Shown in pieces: positions 5,223 through 11,283 of a stretch of 11,283 nt of DNA. Both the position numbers and the translations under genes were made by a program. Under the pieces are notes generated by a model that searched no databases, was not told where the DNA came from, and saw only the letters and a list, made by a program, of their open reading frames with translations. Every line of letters begins with the position of its first letter. Position 1 is the stretch's first letter. Location of the stretch: the NCBI GenBank assembly GCA_027062985.1, contig JAMOSR010000024.1, positions 1 to 11,283 on the forward strand. Direction: 5' to 3'. This stretch comes from Nautiliaceae bacterium. GTDB lineage: Bacteria > Campylobacterota > Campylobacteria > Campylobacterales > Nautiliaceae.

Positions 5223-6472
5223 TCTTCTATTCTTATGTAATTTACAGGTTTTATTACGAAATCAAGTTTTTGAATTTCATCTATTGCTTTTTTTATCTCT
5301 TTTTCTTTACATATATGGGTTGCAAAAAGCAGTTTTACGTATCCGTTTCTCGGTTTTTGTAAAAAGCTTTCTATTGAAATATTGTTTGTAGCCAGAATAT
5401 TAGCTATCTTTTCAAGGACACCGAGCTTATCGTTTACGGCAATTCTTAAGTAATATTTGCTTTTTATCTCTTCAGTAGGTTTTAAGTTTAACTTTTCAAG
5501 TTCAAGAGGAATTTTATAGCCAAGCATTGGGTTTTTGTTTCCTCTGGCAATTTCAATAATGTCGCTTATAACGGCACTGGCCGTTGCGTCCCCTCCGGCT
5601 CCCGGACCGTAATACATTGTTTCTCCCACAACGTCGCCTATTACGCTAACGGCGTTCATAACTCCTTCCACTTTGCTTATCATCTCTTCTTTTCTTATAA
5701 GGGTTGGATGGACTCTCAGTTCTATTTCGCTTCCCGTTTTTTTTGCTATTCCAAGAAGTTTTATTTCGTATCCGAACTCTTTTGCAAATTCTATATCCGT
5801 GAGGTTTATGTTTTCAATACCTTCAATTAAAATATCTTCCGGTTTTGCGTCTATATTATATGCGATACTTGCAAGAATAAGCAGTTTGTGTGCCGCATCG
5901 TATCCTCCTACATCAAAAGTTGGGTCGGCTTCGGCATATCCTTTCTGCTGGGCTTCTTTGAGAACTTCTTTATAATCTCTGCCTTTTTTCATTTCGCTTA
6001 AAATATAGTTGCAGGTTCCGTTTATAATTCCTTTTATTTCTAAAATATGATTGGCGCTCAGTCCGTCGCGCAAGGCTTTAATAATAGGGATGCCTCCTGC
6101 TACGCTTGCTTCATATTCAAAAGGGGTTTTTGCCAGTTTTTGCAGTTCAAATCTGTGATAGGCAAGTAGGGCTTTGTTTGCGGTAACGACCGCTTTGTTG
6201 TGTAAAAGGGCATCTTTAACCACTTCATATGCACTTTCAACCCCTCCCATAAGCTCTACTACTATATCTATTTCAGGGTTGCGGGTGACTTCTTTATAAT
6301 CTGTGGTCAAAGGAATATCAATATCTCTTTTTTTATTTATGTCTCTTACAACGCCTTTTATAGCTTTTATTTCTTTTCCCGCTCTTGCTTTGATAAGGTC
6401 TTTATTTTTTTCAAGGTTTTTAATAACGGCTTCGCCTACCGTTCCTACTCCGACTATTCCTATTTTAACCAT
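5219..6472 (-). CDS. hom: Homoserine dehydrogenase with C-terminal ACT domain
   Basis: Hom reduces aspartate semialdehyde to homoserine with NAD(P)H, the branch to threonine and methionine, in the cytoplasm. At 417 residues it is the normal monofunctional form. The Rossmann glycine motif GIVGVGTVGEAV (5-16) opens the protein. VTANKALLA contains Lys100, NGTCNYIL (151-158) is the substrate-loop signature, and GYAEADPTFDVGGYDAAHK (178-196) carries the catalytic acidic residues and Lys196. An ACT domain follows (about 341-410, YYLRIAVNDKLGVLEKIA), suggesting feedback control, classically by threonine in this family. The ATG at 6472 lies inside the end of the nuclease gene (8-base overlap). In C. 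jejuni, as I recall, the aminotransferase gene directly precedes hom; here the nuclease gene separates them. Confidence 0.97.
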   Translation of the reverse strand: MVKIGIVGVGTVGEAVIKNLEKNKDLIKARAGKEIKAIKGVVRDINKKRDIDIPLTTDYKEVTRNPEIDIVVELMGGVESAYEVVKDALLHNKAVVTANKALLAYHRFELQKLAKTPFEYEASVAGGIPIIKALRDGLSANHILEIKGIINGTCNYILSEMKKGRDYKEVLKEAQQKGYAEADPTFDVGGYDAAHKLLILASIAYNIDAKPEDILIEGIENINLTDIEFAKEFGYEIKLLGIAKKTGSEIELRVHPTLIRKEEMISKVEGVMNAVSVIGDVVGETMYYGPGAGGDATASAVISDIIEIARGNKNPMLGYKIPLELEKLNLKPTEEIKSKYYLRIAVNDKLGVLEKIANILATNNISIESFLQKPRNGYVKLLFATHICKEKEIKKAIDEIQKLDFVIKPVNYIRIEE

Positions 6473-7325
6473 TTAGTTCCTTTATAATTTCTTCTACTTT
6501 TGTTAAAGGTAAATTTACTTTTTTGGCGATTTCTTCTTTTGGAAAGTTTAGTTCGTAAAGAGCTATGACTTTGCCTTTTATAAGACCCTGTTGTAATCCC
6601 TGTTGTAATCCTTGTTGTAATCCCTGTTGTAATCCTTTTTCTATCCCTTCTTTTATCCCTTTTTCCAATCCTTTTTCTAATCCTTTCTCCAATCCTATTT
6701 CATAACTAGGTAGATCTTCCCATGTTAAATTCTGAAGTCCCATTTCAGCCTCCTTTACTTCTTCTTTTAGATTTCTGCTTGTAGAAAGTTCTTCAAGCAT
6801 TAAAAGGTATTTTCTAAATTCATTTTCATTTTTTGAAAGGGTGTATAATTTGTGTAAAATTTCTTTAATTACTTCTTTAGGGTTGTTGTTACCAAAATCA
6901 CATAGAATGGCCAATACTAAGCTTTCAGGATTGTTTATTTTTAAAAACCTGTCACATGGAATGGTTTTTAAATCTATAATCTCGTATTTAAAATTACAGC
7001 TGTGTGTTTGGATATGGTTTTTCATAGAAACTTTTTCTTTACCTAAAAAAAGGACATATTGATAAATATCCATATGATGTCTTGAAAAGATTTCTAAAAA
7101 ATATCTTGCCATTCTGATATGCATATTTTTATCGTTTCTCGTTTGAAATTCTATATGCAAAATTTTGTCTTCTGTTTTTATTAGGATATCGGCGTCTCTT
7201 TTTTCGATTTTAGGAAATTCGAAATCCAGAAACTCGAATTTTTCAATATTAATGTCGAGTATATGTTTTAAAACGTCTTTTATGGCCTCTTTTGTAATGT
7301 CTTTTAATATTAAATCTTTTTTCAT
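6465..7325 (-). CDS. Rpn-type PD-(D/E)XK nuclease (putative transposase family)
   Basis: This 286-residue protein resembles the Rpn recombination-promoting nuclease/PD-(D/E)XK putative transposase families. The nuclease core is visible as Asp46 in KRDADILIK, followed after a short strand turn by Glu59 and Gln61 in LHIEFQT, giving the D-x12-ExQ variant common in this group. An Arg/His-rich helix follows (RMARYFLEIFSRHH). Residues ~150-200 are helical. Residues 211-251 are ten G-L/I-x-x units (GLEK, GIKE, GIEK, four GLQQ, GLIK), a repeat often seen in these proteins. A C-terminal HTH-like segment (PKEEIAKKVNLPLTKVEEIIKEL) ends it. It overlaps the aminotransferase stop by four bases and the hom start by eight, so it is cotranscribed with amino-acid genes. 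It probably cuts DNA. Whether it acts in transposition, recombination or defence is unknown. Confidence 0.85.
   Translation of the reverse strand: MKKDLILKDITKEAIKDVLKHILDINIEKFEFLDFEFPKIEKRDADILIKTEDKILHIEFQTRNDKNMHIRMARYFLEIFSRHHMDIYQYVLFLGKEKVSMKNHIQTHSCNFKYEIIDLKTIPCDRFLKINNPESLVLAILCDFGNNNPKEVIKEILHKLYTLSKNENEFRKYLLMLEELSTSRNLKEEVKEAEMGLQNLTWEDLPSYEIGLEKGLEKGLEKGIKEGIEKGLQQGLQQGLQQGLQQGLIKGKVIALYELNFPKEEIAKKVNLPLTKVEEIIKELNG
6573..6695 (-). repeat. 12-base tandem repeats encoding G-L-x-x units in the nuclease
   Basis: About ten in-frame 12-base units encode residues 211-251 of the nuclease. The most uniform block, 6588-6635, holds four GLQQ units that are identical except for one C/T change in one unit (plus-strand unit CTGTTGTAATCC). 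The rest (GLEK, GIKE, GIEK) are diverged. Slippage here would change protein length by four residues per unit and keep the frame. Confidence 0.85.
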
Positions 7326-8521
7326 TCAAATTCTTTTAAAAAGTGTTTTACATTTTTTGCCGCCTGACGAATTCTTTTTTCGTTTTCTATAAGGGCTATT
7401 CTTACATAATCATCTCCGTAAGCGCCAAATCCGATTCCTGGACTTACGGCTATATGGGCTTCTGTAAGGAGTCTTTTTGAAAATTCAAGGCTTCCTAAAT
7501 GTCTGACTTTTTGAGGTATTTTCGCCCATACAAACATTGTGGCTTTTGGTTTTTCTATCTCCCATCCAGCATTTGCAAAACTTTCAATAAGCACGTCTCT
7601 TCTTTTTTCGTATGTTTTAACTATGTCTTTTACCAAATGCTGATAATCTCTAAGGGCAACCGTTGCCGCCACCTGAATAGGTGTAAACATTCCATAATCT
7701 ATCCATGATTTATATTTTTGCAAAGCTCCTATAAGTACCGGATTTCCAACCATAAATCCTACTCTCCATCCGGCCATGTTATAACTTTTAGAAAGGGTGA
7801 AACTCTCAACCGCAACTTCTTTTGCCCCTTTTGCTTCGAATATAGAAGGTGTTTTGTATCCTTCAAATGTAATATCCGCATAAGCTATATCGCTTATAAT
7901 ATAAAGACCTTCTTCTTTTGCAAAATCGACCGCTTTTTGATAAAACTCTTTGCTTACCGTTACGGTTGTAGGATTATGAGGAAAATTTAATACCAAAAAC
8001 TTGGGTTTAGGCACTGCTTCTATCATGGCCTGCTTTAACTGTTCGAAAAATTCATCTTCGTTTAATTCATATTTTTCATTATAAGTAAGTTTTACTTTTC
8101 TCACACTAGCACCCGCTAACATAAACGCGTATGAGTGTATAGGATATGTAGGGTCCGGAACAATCGCCACGTCTCCTACGTTTGTTATGGCCTGTGTTAA
8201 ATGAACGTATCCCTCTTTACTCCCCATAGTCACAACAGCTTCCGTTTCAGGGTCGAAAGTAACGTTGTATCTTCTGGCATACCAGTTACAAATGGCCTCT
8301 CTTAATTTATAAATTCCTTTACTTACCGAATATCTGTGATTTTTAGGTTTTTGGGCGGCTTCAATAAGTTTGTCGACAATTGGTTTTGGAGTGGGTCCGT
8401 CCGGATTTCCCATTGAAAAGTCTATAATATCAACACCTGCCCTTCTTGCCTGGAGTTTTAAATCGTTTATTACGGCAAAAATATAGTTAGGAAGTCTTTC
8501 TATTCTTTCAAAATGATTCAT
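7322..8521 (-). CDS. Class I/II PLP-dependent aminotransferase
   Basis: This 399-residue fold-type I aminotransferase is cytoplasmic. The PLP residues are all visible: Asn183 in FPHNPT, Asp211 and Tyr214 in SDIAYADI, the Schiff-base Lys245 in SFTLSKSYNMAGWRVGF, and the carboxylate-binding Arg374 in YVRIALIEN. MGNPDGPTP near residue 37 and MGSKEGY (99-105) are typical of the aspartate/alanine/LL-diaminopimelate aminotransferase subgroup. The likely substrates are aspartate, alanine or diaminopimelate-pathway amino acids, but I cannot choose among them. Being upstream of hom fits an aspartate-family role. The ATG at 8521 overlaps the upstream stop as ATGA, and its own stop overlaps the nuclease start as ATGA. 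As I recall it corresponds in position to Cj0150c of C. jejuni. Confidence 0.93.
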   Translation of the reverse strand: MNHFERIERLPNYIFAVINDLKLQARRAGVDIIDFSMGNPDGPTPKPIVDKLIEAAQKPKNHRYSVSKGIYKLREAICNWYARRYNVTFDPETEAVVTMGSKEGYVHLTQAITNVGDVAIVPDPTYPIHSYAFMLAGASVRKVKLTYNEKYELNEDEFFEQLKQAMIEAVPKPKFLVLNFPHNPTTVTVSKEFYQKAVDFAKEEGLYIISDIAYADITFEGYKTPSIFEAKGAKEVAVESFTLSKSYNMAGWRVGFMVGNPVLIGALQKYKSWIDYGMFTPIQVAATVALRDYQHLVKDIVKTYEKRRDVLIESFANAGWEIEKPKATMFVWAKIPQKVRHLGSLEFSKRLLTEAHIAVSPGIGFGAYGDDYVRIALIENEKRIRQAAKNVKHFLKEFE

Positions 8522-9294
8522 TGCAGTCCTTTTATAAAAATTCCTCTTTTAAAGTTTTCTTTGGTATAGTTGTCTCTTATTTTTATATATTTACAGTTTT
8601 CAGGAATGTTTAGTGTAATTTGTCTTTGAATAAATTCTGATGTAATTATATTTAATATATTCAGGTTTTTATCATAAAAAACTATATAAGGATACCAAAA
8701 ATCGTATTTTGACGTTTTTATATACGCTTTTTTAAATCCCCCGGTTTCAATCCAGTATTCCCCTTTTGCATTTACAAGGGATTTTGTTTTTTGTGAAAGT
8801 TTTATCGCTTTTACTATTTCGTTTTCGCAGTCTATTTTATAAGTAAAATCCTCTTTTTTGTTTATTTCTATGACTTTGCATCCGTAATGTTCTATTTCGT
8901 TTAAGAAATTAAGAGGGTCTATATGGTGGTTTGAGTTTATTTCAAGGGTAATGGAATAGTTTTCTTTTTTTATTATTTTAGAGGGATAAAAATAGTAATA
9001 TCCAAGATTTTGAAGTGTTTCATAAAGGGTTTTTGTATTGAAAACGGGATTGTTGTTGATAAAAATAAAAGTAGGGTGGGTTAGTTTTGGTTTTTTAAAA
9101 AATAGGTCTATAAGTCCGTTTTCTTTAAGAGCGGTAATTATTTCTTTTAAAGAGGCGTTTTGGTCGTTTATGGTTTCTTTTAAAAGTCCTTTATAAGTAG
9201 TGTATTTTTGCTCTCCTATGATATTTTTAATAATATCTGAGGTGTTTGAAGCAAAAAGAGAGGTTAAAATTAAAAAAAAAAGTATTTTTTTCAT
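8518..9294 (-). CDS. Secreted (periplasmic) protein of unknown function
   Basis: I do not recognise a domain in this 258-residue protein. Residues 1-16 (MKKILFFLILTSLFAS) are a short signal peptide, cleaved probably after residue 15 or 16, so the mature protein is periplasmic or surface-associated. The lysine-rich mature part has an N-terminal helical section (17-65). Two similar beta-type sections follow: NNNPVFNTKTLYETLQNLGYYYFYPS (about 80-105) and a FLNEIEHYGCKVIEI section (about 130-145) resemble repeated alpha/beta modules. The C-terminal half (175-255) looks beta-rich, with WIETGGFKKAYIKTSKYDFWYPYIVFYD and ITLNIPENCKYIKIRDN. Cysteines lie at 139, 156 and 234, so one disulfide is possible. 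Both ends overlap neighbours by four bases. Its position between the RodZ-like gene and the aminotransferase matches a C. jejuni periplasmic protein gene (Cj0151c), as I recall. Confidence 0.8.
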   Translation of the reverse strand: MKKILFFLILTSLFASNTSDIIKNIIGEQKYTTYKGLLKETINDQNASLKEIITALKENGLIDLFFKKPKLTHPTFIFINNNPVFNTKTLYETLQNLGYYYFYPSKIIKKENYSITLEINSNHHIDPLNFLNEIEHYGCKVIEINKKEDFTYKIDCENEIVKAIKLSQKTKSLVNAKGEYWIETGGFKKAYIKTSKYDFWYPYIVFYDKNLNILNIITSEFIQRQITLNIPENCKYIKIRDNYTKENFKRGIFIKGLQ

Positions 9295-10040
9295 TTTGAA
9301 TATCCTGAAGGAGGGGTTTTTGTGTAATTGTATTCACCGTTTTTTAAAATTATTTTTACGATTTTTTTAGTATTGGGCGTTATGTTTTTATCTCCGTATA
9401 TTATATTTACAAAACCATGTCCTAGTTTTATATAATAGTTTGCTCCTTCTAACGTTTTTGGTTTGGAGGTTAAATATTCGAATGTTTTATTATTATCAAG
9501 ATTTATTGCCCTAAACCATATTTTCTGAATGGGAATTACGGTTATTTCTTTTGGGAGAGGCTTTGTTTTGTTGTGTTCTTTTGAAATATTGGCTTCCTCT
9601 TTTTTAACGGCGGTTTTAATTTCTTTTAGTGTATTAGAGAGATTTTTCTCAGGAACCGAAACAGTGCCGGAGGTATTGATATCAACGGTTTTTGGGAGTT
9701 TTTTTTGAGGAGTTTGTTTGTATAGGTATATTCCGCTTATTATTAAAAGTAAAATTAAAAATAATATTAAAAACGGTTTTTTGTTTTTTGGAGGCTTTAT
9801 TATCTCTTCTTTTAATAATTCTTCTTTTGGAGGATTGACATATGAGTTGTATTCTTCTATTAGTTCACTTAAATCTATGTTGAATTCCCTTTGAATTACG
9901 TTAATAAATCCTAAAAACTTTACACGTGGAATTTTGTCAAATTTTTTTTCTTTTATAAGCCTTAAAGATACGGGGGAAATTTTAGTTCTTTTGGATATTT
10001 CTTCTATTGAATAAAGCTCGAAAAATTTTTCAGCATTCAT
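9291..10040 (-). CDS. RodZ-like HTH/single-pass membrane protein
   Basis: A 249-residue protein with the architecture of RodZ. Residues 1-65 form an Xre-like helix-turn-helix domain (SIEEISKRTKISPVSLRLIK, then a KIPRVKFLGFINVIQ stretch). A charged linker leads to one membrane helix at about 89-107. A Lys/Pro/Glu-rich periplasmic linker of about 60 residues follows, then a small beta-rich domain (about 170-240: IQKIWFRAINLDNNKTFEYLT through VKIILKNGEYNY) resembling the DUF4115-type RodZ C-terminus. RodZ links MreB to the cell-wall elongation machinery, so a role in cell shape is the best inference. Other membrane-bound HTH proteins are possible. It overlaps rlmB by 11 bases and the next gene by four. 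I recall an uncharacterised membrane protein (Cj0152c) at this position in C. jejuni. Confidence 0.72.
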   Translation of the reverse strand: MNAEKFFELYSIEEISKRTKISPVSLRLIKEKKFDKIPRVKFLGFINVIQREFNIDLSELIEEYNSYVNPPKEELLKEEIIKPPKNKKPFLILFLILLLIISGIYLYKQTPQKKLPKTVDINTSGTVSVPEKNLSNTLKEIKTAVKKEEANISKEHNKTKPLPKEITVIPIQKIWFRAINLDNNKTFEYLTSKPKTLEGANYYIKLGHGFVNIIYGDKNITPNTKKIVKIILKNGEYNYTKTPPSGYSK

Positions 10041-10695
10041 TTGTAATCCTGTCTATAAGTATTCCAGCCGCTACGGATACGTTAAGCGAATCAAAATCCC
10101 TTTTCATATGTATCGTCAATATTTCATCAAGTCTTTCTTTTACTTTTTTACTTAACCCTTCGCCTTCGTTTCCCATAATAAGGGCAATTTTTTCTTTTTT
10201 TGAAGGACGGCATTTTCCTCCTAAATCTGCTCCTATTAAATGATAACCTTTTGTTTTTAAAATATTTATAAGTTCTAAAATATGTTGAAAAGTAACTATT
10301 TTCATATCAAGTGCCGCGCCGGCGCTTGTTCTGATGATTCTGTCCCATTTTAAATCTTTTATACCTGTAATTATTAAAAGGTCGATGCCAAGGGCGTAAG
10401 CCGTCCTTGTTATTGCTCCTATGTTTCCCATATCCGTTACGCTGTCTAAAATCAATATTTTATCGCCTATAATATCCCACTCTTGAGGGATAAATTCTAT
10501 TTTTGCGAAAAAACCCTGATGATTTCCGTTTTTACTTAGTTTTTGGGCGAGTTTGTTATCGATAAATTTTACTTTAAATTTATTAAATTTTTTAAGCTCA
10601 TTTTTACTTAATTTCTTGGATATCAGAATTTCTTTAACAATATCGGGATGTTTTTGAATTATATATTCTACTACTCTTTTTCCGTAAACTATCAT
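10030..10695 (-). CDS. rlmB: TrmH/SpoU-family RNA 2'-O-ribose methyltransferase
   Basis: This 221-residue protein has an N-terminal L30e/L7Ae-like RNA-binding part (about 1-70, opening with VYGKRVVEYII) and a C-terminal SPOUT knot domain. The three SpoU motifs are present: DMGNIGAITRTA (88-99, with Asn91 and the catalytic Arg97), IMGNEGEGLS (173-182) and IHMKRDFDSLNVSVAAGI (195-212). These bind S-adenosylmethionine in the knot. The best family match is RlmB, which methylates G2251 of 23S rRNA in E. coli; TrmH and other 2'-O-methyltransferases are alternatives. The Asp-Pro often found before the first Gly-Asn is Asp-Met here. The ATG at 10695 has no Shine-Dalgarno sequence, and an in-frame stop lies just upstream. 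It starts the overlapping gene chain that runs to the Crp/Fnr gene. Confidence 0.9.
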   Translation of the reverse strand: MIVYGKRVVEYIIQKHPDIVKEILISKKLSKNELKKFNKFKVKFIDNKLAQKLSKNGNHQGFFAKIEFIPQEWDIIGDKILILDSVTDMGNIGAITRTAYALGIDLLIITGIKDLKWDRIIRTSAGAALDMKIVTFQHILELINILKTKGYHLIGADLGGKCRPSKKEKIALIMGNEGEGLSKKVKERLDEILTIHMKRDFDSLNVSVAAGILIDRITNEC

Positions 10696-10701
10696 AAATG
10701 T

Positions 10702-10712
10702 ATTTTATCAAA
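10702..10712 (-). promoter_or_regulatory. Possible -10 element giving a leaderless rlmB mRNA
   Basis: On the minus strand TTTGATAAAAT ends six bases before the rlmB ATG. TAAAAT (10707-10702) matches the -10 consensus at five of six positions and has the T-rich extension seen at the other promoters here. With normal spacing, transcription would start at or next to the A of the start codon, which would explain the missing ribosome binding site. No clear -35 box is seen. The whole 45-base gap to rsmI contains no hairpin. Confidence 0.4.
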
Positions 10713-10740
10713 TTTAAAGGAAAAAAGTTTGTTTTATCTG

Positions 10741-11283
10741 TTATTTTTCGTTTAATTCTTTATAAATTTCTTTTGCCGATTTGTCTGATATTTTTGCGAG
10801 AAGTTTTGATTTTTCTTTAAGAGGGAGTGGGAGCGAAACTATATCTTCATATGATAGTTCAAGCGTTTGTTTTTTTGTGTCTTTATTTATAACTATAACC
10901 CATTCTCCTTTTGTATTTGTAAGTTCGATATCTTTTGCTTTGCCTTTTATGAAACTCTCATGCATTTTAGTCAGCTCTTTTGCCAAAAATACTTCTCTTT
11001 CGGGTGCTGAGTTTTTTAGTTCTTTTACAAGTTTTTCTATTCTGTGAGGCGATTCATATAAAATTGCTATTTTGCCGCTGTTTAGTATTTCTTTTAATTT
11101 TTCTTCTCTTTCTTTGCCTTTATGGGGTAAAAATGCATAAAAACAGAAATCCCCCTCAAATCCGCTTGCCACAAATGCCGTAAGAGCCGCGTTTGCTCCG
11201 GGAATTACGGTATAAGGAATATTGTGTTTTTGAGCAAATTTTACCAGTTTGCTTCCGGGGTCGCTAATTCCTGGCATTCCCGC
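10741..11283 (-). CDS. rsmI: 16S rRNA 2'-O-ribose C1402 methyltransferase, 3' part
   Basis: RsmI methylates the ribose of C1402 in the 16S rRNA decoding centre using S-adenosylmethionine. The frame continues off the window at 11283, so the first visible codons (Ala-Gly-Met-Pro-Gly) are internal and about 90 N-terminal residues of a ~275-residue family are missing. AGMPGISDPGSKLVKF is the conserved family signature. The following VIPGANAALTAFVASGF corresponds to the GxSA cofactor-site segment of tetrapyrrole-methylase-fold enzymes. LYESPHRI and KELTKMHESFIKG are further RsmI hallmarks. A short lysine-rich C-terminal helical segment ends the protein at NEK. It lies 45 bases before rlmB, making a pair of ribosome 2'-O-methyltransferases for the two subunits. 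Confidence 0.93.
   Translation of the reverse strand, partial: AGMPGISDPGSKLVKFAQKHNIPYTVIPGANAALTAFVASGFEGDFCFYAFLPHKGKEREEKLKEILNSGKIAILYESPHRIEKLVKELKNSAPEREVFLAKELTKMHESFIKGKAKDIELTNTKGEWVIVINKDTKKQTLELSYEDIVSLPLPLKEKSKLLAKISDKSAKEIYKELNEK

Noticed and set aside
5673..5975. 100-codon plus-strand ORF opposite hom
   Set aside because: Opposite a well-conserved enzyme, with serine-rich low-complexity composition typical of an antisense shadow.
6588..6635. Regular 12-base repeats considered as a CRISPR-like array
   Set aside because: There are no spacers, and the units are in-frame codons of the nuclease gene.
7718..7990. 90-codon plus-strand ORF opposite the aminotransferase
   Set aside because: It opposes the PLP-binding region, whose motifs are intact; no start signal.
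10007..10243. 78-codon plus-strand ORF over the rlmB/RodZ-like junction
   Set aside because: Antisense to the SpoU motifs and the overlapping start; composition is a shadow.

Overview
The window looks like chromosomal DNA of a Campylobacterota (epsilonproteobacterium), most likely a Nautiliales-type vent thermophile such as Nautilia, Caminibacter or Lebetimonas. The pointers are AT-rich DNA, a Campylobacter-type major outer membrane porin, the pgk-tpiA-fabI gene order, and an rsmI-rlmB-membrane protein-periplasmic protein-aminotransferase-hom order that I recall from Campylobacter jejuni (Cj0154c to Cj0149c). The genus is inferred and was not tested by any search. There are no rRNA or tRNA genes, CRISPR arrays or complete insertion sequences, and no gene-free stretch exceeds 300 bases.

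Left part, plus strand (1-2722): the 3' part of pgk, a 79-codon two-helix membrane protein, a 31-codon single-helix membrane protein, tpiA and fabI. They form one chain in which every junction overlaps by one to four bases, so translational coupling is likely. The chain joins lower glycolysis/gluconeogenesis to fatty-acid elongation. The two small membrane proteins are unexplained passengers, and the smaller one is easy to miss.

Middle part (2723-4583): a monocistronic, strongly expressed-looking MOMP porin with a near-consensus promoter, strong ribosome binding site and rho-independent terminator. After it comes a small coiled-coil/membrane-anchor protein gene with its own promoter. This gene lies in a patch with several inverted repeats. 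Two repeat blocks that are joined on its right side reappear inverted on its left side, separated by 42 bases, which hints at a small mobile or rearranged cassette.

Right part, minus strand (11283 down to 4584): rsmI (truncated at the window edge), rlmB with a possibly leaderless promoter, a RodZ-like HTH/membrane protein, a secreted protein of unknown function, a class I/II aminotransferase, an Rpn-type PD-(D/E)XK nuclease with 12-base tandem repeats, homoserine dehydrogenase and a Crp/Fnr-type regulator. From rlmB onward each gene overlaps the next by 4 to 11 bases. The nuclease gene, of a transposase-like family, sits between two metabolic genes that I recall as adjacent in relatives, yet it keeps overlapping junctions on both sides.

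The most interesting leads are the nuclease inserted into a housekeeping operon, the inverted-repeat patch around the coiled-coil gene, and the pair of tiny membrane proteins in the glycolytic operon. None is demonstrated here to be a new system.
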